Source: Nocardia amamiensis
Lineage (GTDB): Bacteria > Actinomycetota > Actinomycetes > Mycobacteriales > Mycobacteriaceae
Length of the DNA: 64,000 nt
Reading direction: 5' to 3'
Assembly: GCF_015477605.1 (NCBI RefSeq)
Contig: NZ_JADLQX010000013.1
Coordinates: 124,001-188,000 of the forward strand
The notes beneath the pieces were generated by a model. It was not told the origin of the DNA. It saw only the letters and a program-made list of their open reading frames with translations, and did no database searches. Both the position numbers and the translations under genes were made by a program. Positions 51,901 to 60,386 of the stretch are shown in pieces. The stretch's first letter is position 1; each line of letters begins with the position of its first letter.

Positions 51901-54900
51901 CGAGGCGCGGCTCGTGCGAGTCTGGTGCACGGTGCTCGGTGTCGAGTCGATCGGTGTGCACGACAACTTCTTCACCCACGGGGGCGATTCCATTCTCGCG
52001 CTGGCCGTGCGCACCGCGGCCGAGCGCGCCGGGCTCTACTTCGACGTGGACGCCTTCTACCAAGCGCCGACCATCGCCGAGCTGGCGCGCGTCGTACGCG
52101 ACGACCGGGACGGCGACGACCACGCGCGCGTCGTCGCGCCGCTGGCGACGGTGCCGCTCATCGACCGCGCCGCGCTGCACCAGGTGGAGGACGCGTTCCC
52201 GGCCACGGCGCTGCAGCTGGGCATGCTGTATCACAGCATCGAGCGCGCCGACTCCGTCACATACAAGGACGCGTTCCGCTACCGGCTCGAAATCCCCTGG
52301 GATGACGCGGAGTTCCGTGCGGCCGTGGACCGGCTGGTGCGGCGCCAGCCCGCGCTGCGATCGTCGTTCGAGCTGAGCAGATACTCGATTCCGCTGCAGA
52401 TCGTGCACACCGAGGCGCCCTACGAGCTGGAGATCGTCGACCTCGGCGATACCGACGAGCTGGACGGCGCGGAACTGATCGAGTCCTACCTCCAGGACCG
52501 TACGCACGCCCAGTACGACATGGCGGTCGCTCCGCTGTTCGCCATCCGGGTGTTCGTCCGTCCCGGTCCGCAGGAACCGGTGGGCACGGTGGACCTGGTT
52601 CTGAGCTTCCACCACGCCATCCTGGACGGCTGGAGTGTCGCCACCTCGGTGCTGGAACTGCTGCTGGACTACCTGAGCCATCTCGGCATGACGCAGACCC
52701 GGATCGAGGCCACCCCGCATCCGGCGACCGTCCTGGCCGAGTACGCGCAGGTCGAACAGAGCAGTGCGCACGACACCGCGGCTCGCGAGTACTGGCTGAC
52801 CGCGCTCGCCGGGGCGGAACCCACCGCCCTGACCGCGCTCGGCGCGCACCGACCGGCGGTCGCCGAGACGCCGCACGCGAAAGCGCTGGTGCCGCGCCGC
52901 TTGGCCCAGCGCGTGACCGCATTCGCCACGCGCCACCAGATTCCGGAGAAATCGGTCTATCTGGCCGCGCACTGCCTGGCGCTGCGGACACTCACCGGAC
53001 GCACGGACGTGACCACCGGTGTGGTCACCCACGGTCGTCCGGACCGCGCCGGCGCCGAGCGGGTGGCCGGGCTGTTCCTCAATACCTTGCCCGTCCGGTT
53101 GGACGGCACCGCGACCACGTGGCGTGCGGCGGTGGAGCAGATCGCGCGCCGGGAACGCGAGGCCTACCCGTACCGCCGCTACCCGCTGCGCTCGATCCTC
53201 GCCGACGGCGGGCCGGTGTTCGAGACCGCCTTCAACTACGTCAACTACCACGTCTTCCAGCCGATGCTGGTGCTCGACGGGGTGCGGCTGCTGGAATTCG
53301 ACGCCCGCGAGGAGACCAACTTCCAGCTGCTGGTGACCGCGGCGACCGACCCGCGCGACGGCCGGATGTGGCTGCGCGTCAACGGTGATCACACGCTGAC
53401 CACCGAGCAGTGCGCGACCGTGGCGCTCACCCAGCTGCGCATGCTGGCCGCAATCGTGGCCGACCCCGACGCCGCCATCGACCGCGGTGCCGGCCCAGTG
53501 ATCGCCCGCGACGTGGGCACGCTGGTGGCCGACGCCGCCGCGCTCAACCCGGCGGCGATCGCCCTGGCCGGTGACGACGAATCCGTCACCTACGACGAAC
53601 TGATCGAACGTTCCGACCGGCTGGCGCGCCGGCTGGCCGGGCTCGGCGTATCGCCGGGCGACCGGGTGGGCATCCTGATGCGGCGTCGTCCGGAGCTGGT
53701 ACTGCTCGTGCTGGCGCTGACCCGGATCGGCGCCGCGTGCGTTCCCCTGGACGTCAGCTACCCGCGGGCCAGGCTGAATCTGATGATCGACCGCGCACAC
53801 CCGCACCGCGTGGTCGCCGACGCCGACTATCGCGACATCGTCGACGATCCCGCCTTGGTGCTCGACACCACCCTGCTCTTCGACGACTCCGCTGACGACG
53901 CGGATGTCGCACTACCCGAACATATTTCGCCCGATTCGGTGGCCTATGTGCTGTTCACCTCGGGGTCGACCGGCGAGCCCAAGGGCGTCGCGATGCCGCA
54001 TCGGGGCCTGACCTCGCTGGTGGATTGGCAGATCCGCGCGGCGACCGGCACCGGCCTGCGCAGCACGTTGCAATTGGCGCCGTTGAGTTTCGACGTGTCG
54101 TTCCAGGAGATCTTCACCACCCTCGCGGCCGGGTCGACCCTGCGGGTGAGTTCGGCCGACCTGCGGTCGAACGTCGAGCAGTTGCTGACCACCGTCGTGG
54201 ACGAAGGCATCGAACGGCTGTTCCTGCCGTATGTGGCGTTGCAGGCGTTCGCCGAGGCGGCCGTGGCTCTGCGCAAGTTCCCGACCGAGCTGAAGGTGCT
54301 GATCTCCTCCGGTGAGCAGCTGCGCATCACCGACGAGATCCGCGCTCTGTGCAAGGTGGTTCCGGGTTTGGTGCTGGAAAACCAGTACGGCCCGACCGAA
54401 TCCCATGTCGCCACCAAATTCACCCTGCAGGGTCCGGCCGACGAGTTCCCCGCGCTGCCGCCCATCGGCCGAGCCGTGGACGGCGACACGGTGGAGCTGC
54501 TCGACAGCGCGCTGCGCCCGGTGCCCGACGGCGTGATCGGCGAGATCTATCTCGGTGGCCGTTCCCTCGCGCGCGGCTACGCGGGACGGCCCGCGCTCAC
54601 CGCCCAGCGGTTCGTGGCCACCCATGCGGGCGGAATCCGCTACCGCACCGGCGATCTCGGCGTTCGGCTGTTCTCCGGCGACATCGTGTGCCTGGGCCGC
54701 AGCGACAGCCAGGTGAAGATCCGTGGCTTCCGGGTGGAGCCGGCCGAAGTGGAGCTGTGCATCCTCGGCCTGGTGGAGAAGTTCCCGGGCATTACCGAAG
54801 CGGCCGTGGTGGCACGCGGTTTCGGTGGTATCGACGGGTCGCTGATCGCGTTCCTGGTCGGCGCGGCGGAGCAGACCGATCTGGCCGCGCTGCGGCACGA

Positions 54901-56176
54901 CCTGCGTGCGGTGCTGCCCGCGCACATGGTGCCGTCGCGGTTCGCCTGGCTCGACGAGCTGCCCCGCACGCCCAGCGGCAAACGCGATGACGCGGCCTTG
55001 CGCGATTACGGCGAGTCCGTCCCGGATTCGGTGGCGGCGCAGCGGGAACCGGCCGACGACTACGAGCGGTCGGCGGTGCAGTTGCTCGCCGAATACGCCG
55101 GTCTGCGCGCGATCGGCGTCGACGACGACTTCTTCGCGGCGGGCGGGACCTCGATCGGGGCGATGCGCGTGGTGATGGCGCTCTCGCGCCGGTGGGGTGT
55201 CGAAGTGCCGCTGGACGCGTTCATCAGCGCGCCCACCGCGGCCGGGCTCGCCACGCTGGTGCGGGCGGGCGGCGACGTGCACCGCACCTTCGACCCGCTG
55301 GTGCCGCTCAACCCCGACGGCACCAAGCCGCCGCTGTTCCTGGTGCATCCGATCGGCGGGAACGTGCTGTGCTACTTGACCCTCGTGCGGTACCTGGATC
55401 CGGATCGCCCGGTGTACGGACTGCAGGCGGCGGGCGCGGACGCGGGTAGTGCGCCGGAGAAGACGATCGCGGCGATGACCGAGTCGTATCTGGAAGCGCT
55501 GCGACGAGTGCATCCGACCGGCCCATATCATCTGGCGGGTTGGTCCTTCGGCGGCTATGTCGCCTTGGAGATGGCGCGTCAGCTTCCCGCCCACGAAGTG
55601 TTCAGCGTGACGCTGTTGGACACCATGGCCCTACGCGCGCAAGCGCGCACACCCATCCCGGAGGAGAAGCTGATCCGGTGGTTCTTCCTCGAGCTGCTGT
55701 GGTACGCGCGCGGAAGCCAGTCCGCCCTGGTCGATTTCGAACCCGACGTGCACGGTTCCGAGGAGCTGTTCGCGGCGATGCTGGCCGAGGCGGTGCGGTC
55801 GGAGATCCTGCCGTCGGCTAGTTCACCGCAGGCGATCCGGCGGCTCTACGAGGTGTTCTACGCCAACTACTCGGCCATGCTGGACTACAAGCTCGAGCCC
55901 TACGAGCGAGACATCACGCTGCTGCGCGCCACCGAGGGGCTTCCGCCGGGCGTCGACCTGGCGCACCAGACCGTCGGCAGCATGTTCGACAGCGCGGACA
56001 ACGGCTGGAAGCAGTACGCCGCCCGCCGGTTCACGGTGATCTCGGTGCCCGGCGATCACCTGAACATGATGACCGAACCGAACATCAGCGAGTTGGGGCT
56101 GCGCCTGGACGAGGTACTGTCCGCCGCCGACCCCGACCTGCACCGGCAGTGGGACGAATCCATGCTGGACGCCTGA
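48938..56176 (+). CDS. Dimodular non-ribosomal peptide synthetase (C-A-T-C-A-T-TE)
   Basis: A 2412-residue synthetase. Domains: C1 about 10-430 (H142-H-AMI-D-G); A1 470-960; carrier 1 with Ser1018 in GGDSI; C2 1065-1510 (H1225-H-AIL-D-G); A2 1535-2020; carrier 2 with Ser2072 in GGTSI; thioesterase 2135-2400 (GWSFGG, Ser2203; His2374). By alignment to GrsA, the A1 pocket reads D-V-W-H-F-S-L-V-D-K, the serine code of EntF. A2 reads D-V-Q-F-I-S-Q-V-A-K, near proline codes but not exact. An N-terminal C domain without a loading module implies an acyl or aryl donor from elsewhere. GTG 48938 is chosen because AGGAG precedes it. No MbtH gene is nearby. Confidence 0.95.
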   Translation: MTSEPSATPHRPEAWPVSAYQRDVLSVAFRYGPAPVTRNAYCAFLDEPFDMARLQAVVRRALLSDAALRLRFEFTEGRFWQWISDELPEVELIDLSWASDPAAARQEWVNRANLTPSPPRRPFRVAALVDGPDHFYLYVAMHHAMIDGWGVNALWAALVDNYSRSDLSLELLAEPEPVTEESDRSVRTYRRIAAEHEEYLSSPQWVADRDALVRRFGGVVPALFSGRASTPNVDRGRRRVVVEPAFLDRIRATGFSVFAFTVSALAAYLTTVHRSEEVVIGVPMLNRHSAETFRTAGHRTNVVPLRIRVDPAEPLSAVASEVAAQIRELKRYERFPYGDLARALSSDPTAPPLFDVAYSYIKMPSSDHLDKILGTIDIVNPGTVLEALNILAVEHARDGSLNLQLYYDRDVFDENFPFESVVRSIGALLTAALDRPDAPISALPLMPARELAAISAFETGPREEFPYTTIDRLFREAAAEHPDRVAIEAVAGSGERPLRYRELSALADGFAARLRALGVTGNECVPVVLTRSTELLVAIFGTLRAGCAYVPLDPDFPATRIETVLADCGARFVVAGPEHQAVFDKLRVTRITVADTEPARGVENVSHPADLSYLIYTSGSTGVPKGVMIEHRSVVNRLTWMQRRYPLHAGDVILQKTPVTFDVSVWELFWWAITGARLALLEPGGERDPRRIVDAIAAHTVTVLHFVPSMLAAFIDELAADPAVVARIGSLRRVFCSGEALPPALVRRFHAVFTAAGAAVPELVNLYGPTEATVDVSYFDCPRDEGLDVVPIGRPIDNIDLLVLDETGRRVPVGVPGELNIAGVGVARGYRGRPELTAAAFVDDRGVPGRRRYRTGDLARWLPDGNLEYLGRFDDQVKIRGNRVTLGEVHNAMLGCRGVRAAAVVDELSEAHGVQLVGYFVGTDVTGEEIAEQIAAKLPRYMVPTRLIRVDRIPLTRNGKLDRRALAEQLVLGHGAEQVAGVEPRTDVEARLVRVWCTVLGVESIGVHDNFFTHGGDSILALAVRTAAERAGLYFDVDAFYQAPTIAELARVVRDDRDGDDHARVVAPLATVPLIDRAALHQVEDAFPATALQLGMLYHSIERADSVTYKDAFRYRLEIPWDDAEFRAAVDRLVRRQPALRSSFELSRYSIPLQIVHTEAPYELEIVDLGDTDELDGAELIESYLQDRTHAQYDMAVAPLFAIRVFVRPGPQEPVGTVDLVLSFHHAILDGWSVATSVLELLLDYLSHLGMTQTRIEATPHPATVLAEYAQVEQSSAHDTAAREYWLTALAGAEPTALTALGAHRPAVAETPHAKALVPRRLAQRVTAFATRHQIPEKSVYLAAHCLALRTLTGRTDVTTGVVTHGRPDRAGAERVAGLFLNTLPVRLDGTATTWRAAVEQIARREREAYPYRRYPLRSILADGGPVFETAFNYVNYHVFQPMLVLDGVRLLEFDAREETNFQLLVTAATDPRDGRMWLRVNGDHTLTTEQCATVALTQLRMLAAIVADPDAAIDRGAGPVIARDVGTLVADAAALNPAAIALAGDDESVTYDELIERSDRLARRLAGLGVSPGDRVGILMRRRPELVLLVLALTRIGAACVPLDVSYPRARLNLMIDRAHPHRVVADADYRDIVDDPALVLDTTLLFDDSADDADVALPEHISPDSVAYVLFTSGSTGEPKGVAMPHRGLTSLVDWQIRAATGTGLRSTLQLAPLSFDVSFQEIFTTLAAGSTLRVSSADLRSNVEQLLTTVVDEGIERLFLPYVALQAFAEAAVALRKFPTELKVLISSGEQLRITDEIRALCKVVPGLVLENQYGPTESHVATKFTLQGPADEFPALPPIGRAVDGDTVELLDSALRPVPDGVIGEIYLGGRSLARGYAGRPALTAQRFVATHAGGIRYRTGDLGVRLFSGDIVCLGRSDSQVKIRGFRVEPAEVELCILGLVEKFPGITEAAVVARGFGGIDGSLIAFLVGAAEQTDLAALRHDLRAVLPAHMVPSRFAWLDELPRTPSGKRDDAALRDYGESVPDSVAAQREPADDYERSAVQLLAEYAGLRAIGVDDDFFAAGGTSIGAMRVVMALSRRWGVEVPLDAFISAPTAAGLATLVRAGGDVHRTFDPLVPLNPDGTKPPLFLVHPIGGNVLCYLTLVRYLDPDRPVYGLQAAGADAGSAPEKTIAAMTESYLEALRRVHPTGPYHLAGWSFGGYVALEMARQLPAHEVFSVTLLDTMALRAQARTPIPEEKLIRWFFLELLWYARGSQSALVDFEPDVHGSEELFAAMLAEAVRSEILPSASSPQAIRRLYEVFYANYSAMLDYKLEPYERDITLLRATEGLPPGVDLAHQTVGSMFDSADNGWKQYAARRFTVISVPGDHLNMMTEPNISELGLRLDEVLSAADPDLHRQWDESMLDA

Positions 56177-56181
56177 GGAAC

Positions 56182-56997
56182 TCACGGATTCGTCACGGCC
56201 GCCATCCCGCGCAGCGCGGCCGTGGTGAATTCGTCCAGCGGATAGAACAATTCGATGGCCAGCTCGGACAGCGTGACGTCAGCGGGTGCGCCGAAGGTGG
56301 CCATCGTGCTGAACATCGACAGCTCACCGTCAGGTGTCCGGATCCGGATCGGCACCTCGAACGGACTCGGCGGCGCGCCGGCCTCCGCTGTGTCATCGGC
56401 GGCCGGTGCGTCCGGGTAGCCGGAAACCTCGTCGTACAGCGCCGCCAGCTCATGGTCGCCGCTCGCGCTGACCTGCCTTGCGAGCCGCTCCAGGAACAGT
56501 GCGCGCACCTGGGCGAGGTTGGCCAGCCGGGACGCGAGTCCATCCGGGTGCAACACCAGCCGGTAGACGTTCGGGCGCGGTGCCCGCACGTGCGCCGGAA
56601 CGCCGTCCATCAGCACGCTCATCGCCGCGTTCCCGGTCACCACATTCCACAGCCGATCGATGACCACGGCCGGATATGGTTCGTGGGCGGCCAGCATGGT
56701 GTGCAGGGCGGCTCGGACCGACATGAGATGCGCGTCGTCGAGACTGCTCTCCAGATACGCGGGTGCGTAACCGGCGGCCATCAGCAGCGTATTGCGTTCG
56801 CGCAGCGGCACGTCGAGTGTGTCGCACAGACGCAGCACCATCGCCCGGCTGGGTGTGGCGCGCCCGGTCTCCACATAGGAGAGGTGACGCGCCGAGGTAT
56901 CCGCCGCCAGCGCCAGATCCAGCTGACTCAACCTGCGCCGCTGCCGCCATTCACGCAGCAGGACGCCCGCTCTCGATCGCGTCTGCACCGATGTCAT
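56182..56997 (-). CDS. XRE regulator with MmyB-type ligand-binding domain
   Basis: A 271-residue regulator. The XRE helix-turn-helix is at about residues 10-65 (LREWRQRRRLSQLDLALAAD, then SARHLSYVETGRATPSR). Residues 90-265 match the MmyB-like domain (VIDRLWNVVTGNAAMSVLM ... LFYPLDEFT). In this family the domain is thought to bind a small ligand such as a fatty acid. Its stop is five bases from the NRPS stop. The divergent small membrane protein gene, with a dyad over its ribosome-binding region, is the likely target; control of the NRPS is possible. Confidence 0.9.
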   Translation of the reverse strand: MTSVQTRSRAGVLLREWRQRRRLSQLDLALAADTSARHLSYVETGRATPSRAMVLRLCDTLDVPLRERNTLLMAAGYAPAYLESSLDDAHLMSVRAALHTMLAAHEPYPAVVIDRLWNVVTGNAAMSVLMDGVPAHVRAPRPNVYRLVLHPDGLASRLANLAQVRALFLERLARQVSASGDHELAALYDEVSGYPDAPAADDTAEAGAPPSPFEVPIRIRTPDGELSMFSTMATFGAPADVTLSELAIELFYPLDEFTTAALRGMAAVTNP

Positions 56998-57079
56998 TCG
57001 TTCAGCTAAGCACCCGCGCCGCCGTCCGGCCATGACCTGCGAGGTTATTGAGACGCTCACCTGCGAGCCAGCAAGGTTG

Positions 57080-57095
57080 GTTCGGCGGACCGAAC
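57080..57095. promoter_or_regulatory. Inverted repeat before the small membrane protein gene
   Basis: GTTCGG-CGGA-CCGAAC is a perfect 6-bp inverted repeat ending 13 bases before the ATG and touching the AGGAGG ribosome-binding site. It lies between the XRE regulator and its divergent neighbour, so it is the natural candidate operator of that regulator. Confidence 0.6.
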
Positions 57096-57108
57096 ACAGG
57101 AGGACGAC

Positions 57109-57516
57109 ATGACACCCACAACCCTGGCCAGGCCGAGCGGCAACGCCACCCTTCTGCGCACTGCGCTCACGGTGGACGGCTGGAGCACCGGGATCTTCGG
57201 CGCGGTATTGGTGGCGGGCGCGGGGTTTCTGCGGGACCCGCTCGGGCTGCCGATCGGTTGGAGCATTCCGTTCGGCATCGTGATGCTGGGCGGTGCGCTC
57301 GTGCTGCTGATGGTCGCCCGACAACCGGTGATCGCGGTGCGGCACGCCCAGGCGGTCGTCGCCGTCAACGCGCTCTCGGTTGCCGGCATGATCGGGCTGG
57401 CCGGTTCCGGTGTGCTCCCGTTGACCGGTCTCGGAGTGATGTTCTTCATCATCGGCGCCGTGGCGGTCGCGATCTTCGCCGGACTGGAGTTCGCCGGGCT
57501 GCGCAAGCTCGGTTGA
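57109..57516 (+). CDS. Small four-helix membrane protein
   Basis: A 135-residue integral membrane protein with four hydrophobic segments (around GIFGAVLVAGAGFL, IPFGIVMLGGALVLLMVA, AVVAVNALSVAGMIGLAG and VMFFIIGAVAVAIFAGLEF). No transporter or enzyme signature. AGGAGG lies just before the ATG. It is divergent from the MmyB-type XRE regulator, a common arrangement in actinobacteria, and probably under its control. The function of such proteins is unknown. Confidence 0.85.
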   Translation: MTPTTLARPSGNATLLRTALTVDGWSTGIFGAVLVAGAGFLRDPLGLPIGWSIPFGIVMLGGALVLLMVARQPVIAVRHAQAVVAVNALSVAGMIGLAGSGVLPLTGLGVMFFIIGAVAVAIFAGLEFAGLRKLG

Positions 57517-57586
57517 CGTGGGGCGGCCCAGCCGGACACCGCAAATCCTTTGCGCACGTTACCGCTGACCAGGTAGAGAAATCCAG

Positions 57587-58102
57587 ATGGACGTCTCGAC
57601 ACCCGAGATCAGATTGCTCGTGCCGGATGATTGGGCGGCGTTCCGGCGCGTCCGGCTCACGGCGCTGGCCGACACGCCGCAGTTCTTCGGCTCCACCTTG
57701 GCCGAGGCGCAAGCCCGCACCGAAGGTGACTGGCGGCGTTCGCTGACCGATCGGGCGCAGTTCCTGGCCGAGTCGGCCGGAGAGGAGCTGGGCACGGTCG
57801 CGGGCATGCCCGATCGGGTACGCGGTGGTGTGCATCTTATTTCGATGTGGGTGGCGGCGCGGGCGCGCGGGACCGGGGTGTCGGACCGGCTGGTTCGCGC
57901 GGTGCTGGATTGGGCCGTTGCGGGTGGTCACCGCGTAGTCCACTTGGAGGTCGCCGAGAGCAACACGTTCGCCCAGCGGTTGTATCTGCGCAACGGCTTC
58001 CTGCCGACCGGGGTGAGCGGGGCCATGGCCCCGGGCGACTCACGGCGCGAATTCGAGATGGAGTGGCGTTCTTCGATGTCCGGTTTGTCCCACCGTTCGT
58101 AG
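57587..58102 (+). CDS. GNAT-family N-acetyltransferase
   Basis: A 171-residue acetyl-CoA-dependent acetyltransferase. The acetyl-CoA loop is AARARGTGVSDRLVRAV (the Q/RxxGxG/A motif, about residues 90-105), followed by VVHLEVAESNTFAQRLYLRN and the terminal RREFEMEW. The substrate cannot be told. It stands alone after the small membrane protein gene. Confidence 0.9.
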   Translation: MDVSTPEIRLLVPDDWAAFRRVRLTALADTPQFFGSTLAEAQARTEGDWRRSLTDRAQFLAESAGEELGTVAGMPDRVRGGVHLISMWVAARARGTGVSDRLVRAVLDWAVAGGHRVVHLEVAESNTFAQRLYLRNGFLPTGVSGAMAPGDSRREFEMEWRSSMSGLSHRS

Positions 58103-58170
58103 GGTAACCGGGCAGCGACGGCATCCAGGAAATCTGTCCGGCGCCGCGCAGCCGAGGACAGGAGACAGTG

Positions 58171-59055
58171 ATGAACGAACGTGAACGCCCGGATTCGGAA
58201 TCCGACGGCGTCTATGACGTCGCCGATGTGGTGGAGACGGCCGGTAGCGGTCAGCCAGGCGAGGGTTTCGGCCGCCACGCCGCGAGAGATCCCGTGCAGG
58301 GCGAGCCGGAGGCGGAGGCGGAGGCCGCAGGGCAGGCGAAGGACGCGGCCGCCGAAGTGGGCGGTACCACGGCCGGAGAGCCAGGTATGACGGGGGAGAC
58401 GTCCACCGCAAGGCGCGAGGCGGAAGAGGGCGCTGCTGAGGCGCGCCCCGCCGCTGCCGGAGCGACAGGTATGACGGGGTTGGAGACGCCGAGCGTCAGG
58501 CGCGAGGCCGAGGAGGCCGCTGCTGAGGTGAGCGGCATGGCCGCCGCAGCGGTGCCATTCTCGGAGGCGGAGGCGACCGTCGGGCGAGGGGCTACTGAGG
58601 CGGGTGGCGCTGCGGCCGGAGCGGCGCCGCTTGGGGAGGCCGAAGCGGCCGCCGGGCGAGAGGCCGCTGAGGCGAGTGGCGCTGCGGCTGGAGCCGCATC
58701 GTTCGGGGAGGGCGAAGCGACCGCCGCCGGGCGAGAGGCCGCTGGGGTGAGTAGCCCTGCCACCGCAGCGGCACAACAGGCGGAGTCGCGGACCGGCGTG
58801 GGGCGAACTGGCGAGTACCAGACCGAGCAGGCCGAGCCTGCGGTGGAGGAGTCCGTGCAAAACGCCGCGGAGCGCGCCGAGTTGGCGGAGGCCAACGCCG
58901 CGAGCGCTGCCGAACTCGGCGCTGCCGGACTTCCCGAGTCCATGGCCTATCCGGGCCGCACCCTCATGGACACGGTTCGTGACAAGCCCATACTGGCGGC
59001 CGCGCCCGCAGCGGTGCTCGCCTTCATCCTCTGGCGAGCAATCCGTGGACGATGA
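58171..59055 (+). CDS. Ala/Glu-rich repetitive tail-anchored protein
   Basis: A protein of 294 residues. Residues 1-260 are low-complexity (Ala, Glu, Gly, Thr) and likely disordered or loosely helical. Residues 128-200 hold three tandem repeats of about 24 residues of the form FSEAEATxGRxATEAxGAAAGA. A single hydrophobic stretch at the very end (PILAAAPAAVLAFILW) followed by RAIRGR would anchor it in the membrane with the bulk in the cytoplasm. The ATG has GGAGA upstream. Function unknown; a membrane-tethered spacer or scaffold is a guess. Confidence 0.72.
   Translation: MNERERPDSESDGVYDVADVVETAGSGQPGEGFGRHAARDPVQGEPEAEAEAAGQAKDAAAEVGGTTAGEPGMTGETSTARREAEEGAAEARPAAAGATGMTGLETPSVRREAEEAAAEVSGMAAAAVPFSEAEATVGRGATEAGGAAAGAAPLGEAEAAAGREAAEASGAAAGAASFGEGEATAAGREAAGVSSPATAAAQQAESRTGVGRTGEYQTEQAEPAVEESVQNAAERAELAEANAASAAELGAAGLPESMAYPGRTLMDTVRDKPILAAAPAAVLAFILWRAIRGR
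58552..58770 (+). repeat. Three tandem 72-75 bp coding repeats
   Basis: Units begin at 58552, 58624 and 58696 and encode VPFSEAEATVGRG, APLGEAEAAAGRE and ASFGEGEATAAGRE and their continuations. The copies are diverged but clearly aligned, consistent with slippage or unequal recombination within the gene. Copy number may vary between strains. Confidence 0.7.
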
Positions 59056-59073
59056 AGCCCCGGCCGTCGTGCC

Positions 59074-59544
59074 TCAGATGCGCCGCCGATAGAACTGCCG
59101 GGAACCGCCCTCCGGGCCGGGAGCCGCGGCTTCCGCGGGATCGAATCCCATGTGTTCGTAGAACGCACGGGCGCCGCTGGCCGTCGCGCCGGGATGATCG
59201 GCCCCGAAGGTGACCACTTCGAGTGTGCCGGGGCAGCGCACGTACCGGCGGATCGCATCCGTGGTCAACGCCCGTCCGATGCCGTGTCCGCGAGCCTGCT
59301 CCGCGACGACCAACCAGTTCACCCGGTAGGTCGGCGGCTGGGCGCCGAACATCATGCCGCCGAGCACTTCGGCCCCCGCGGACCGGGCGACGAGCGCCGT
59401 GCCCGCCCGAACGTGCCGCAGCACCGCCGCATGGAATCCGGCGTCGTCGACCATCGGGCCGAACCAATGCTCGACCTGCCCCGCCAGTTCGAGAAAACCG
59501 GCGAGGTCCTCTTCCCGCGCAAGCCTGACAATCATCCGCGCCAT
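59074..59544 (-). CDS. GNAT-family N-acetyltransferase
   Basis: A 156-residue acetyltransferase. The acetyl-CoA motif is EQARGHGIGRALTTDAI (about residues 82-98), and the typical GARAFYEHMGFDP follows near residue 125. The substrate is unknown. It converges with the repetitive protein gene and ends 18 bases from it. Confidence 0.88.
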   Translation of the reverse strand: MARMIVRLAREEDLAGFLELAGQVEHWFGPMVDDAGFHAAVLRHVRAGTALVARSAGAEVLGGMMFGAQPPTYRVNWLVVAEQARGHGIGRALTTDAIRRYVRCPGTLEVVTFGADHPGATASGARAFYEHMGFDPAEAAAPGPEGGSRQFYRRRI

Positions 59545-59579
59545 CGTGACAGCATCGGCCGCCGCCGTCGACCCCTGCG

Positions 59580-59867
59580 ATGGTGTCAGTCGGCGAACGC
59601 GAGGCCGGACGCACGGAACCCGAACTGGCCCAGGCTTATCGCGAAGGCCGCCGCCGAGGCGACGACGCCCACCGTCAGGTCTTGTCCCTGTGGCCGCCGG
59701 GCACGCTGCGCGATGGCATCGACGTGCCGACCGCCGTGGACGTCTACGCGGCGGTCTGCAACATCGACGTCTACACCGAACTCACCGCCCGGCGCGGTTG
59801 GCCGCCCGAGCGGGTCGAGGGGTGGTGGGCGGAGTTGCTCGCGCGTGAGCTGCTGGTCGAGCCGTGA
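59580..59867 (+). pseudogene. C-terminal remnant of a TetR-family regulator
   Basis: A reading frame of 95 codons. From about residue 38 (LWPPGTLRDGIDVPTAVDVY) to the end (RRGWPPERVEGWWAELLARE) it looks like the last 55 residues of a TetR ligand-binding domain, the part that ends in RGWSPERYExWL in many homologues. The helix-turn-helix and the rest of the sensing domain are absent, and the preceding 35 residues are unrelated. I read it as a decayed regulator rather than a functional small protein. Confidence 0.55.
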
Positions 59868-60386
59868 TCAGCACAGCCCGGCCAGTTTGTAGAGGACCAG
59901 TGATCCCGCCACAGCGACGTTCAGGCTGTGCCCGGTGCCGACCATCGGGATCTCCACGGTGATGTCGGCCAGTTCGAGGCCTTCGGGCGGGATGCCGGTG
60001 GTCTCGTGCCCGAGGAGCACAATGGTGCGCCGCCGGGCTGCGGACAGATCGGCGAGGCGGATCGATTCGTCGGTCAATTCCACGCCGACGATCGCGGAGC
60101 CGCCGTCCCGCTGCCGGGCGAGCCATCGCTCGACCCGTCCATCGATCCAGTGCACGCATTGCCGGTGCCGCAGCGTATTGCCATGCGCCAGCGCGTCGGG
60201 CACCCAGGGCCGACGCGGCACCGCCATGCACGCGCCGACCGCGTCGCAGGTGCGCAGCAGCGTGCCCAGGTTCACACCGTGCTTCGGCCACAGCGGTGCG
60301 ACTAGCAGATGATTCCAGCAACCGTGGCCGCGCCTGCGGCGCTGTCCGCGCAGTTCCGTGCGGGTCTTGACCCGCGCGGCAGTCAT
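59868..60386 (-). CDS. SpoU/TrmH-family RNA methyltransferase
   Basis: A 172-residue SPOUT methyltransferase with the three family motifs: KHGVNLGTLLRTCDAVGA (motif 1), TIVLLGHETTGIPPE (motif 2) and VEIPMVGTGHSLNVAVAGSL (motif 3, the knot). It should 2'-O-methylate a ribose in tRNA or rRNA; the site is unknown. No N-terminal substrate-binding domain, so it is a short TrmL/TrmH-like form. The stop abuts the TetR remnant on the other strand. Confidence 0.92.
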   Translation of the reverse strand: MTAARVKTRTELRGQRRRRGHGCWNHLLVAPLWPKHGVNLGTLLRTCDAVGACMAVPRRPWVPDALAHGNTLRHRQCVHWIDGRVERWLARQRDGGSAIVGVELTDESIRLADLSAARRRTIVLLGHETTGIPPEGLELADITVEIPMVGTGHSLNVAVAGSLVLYKLAGLC

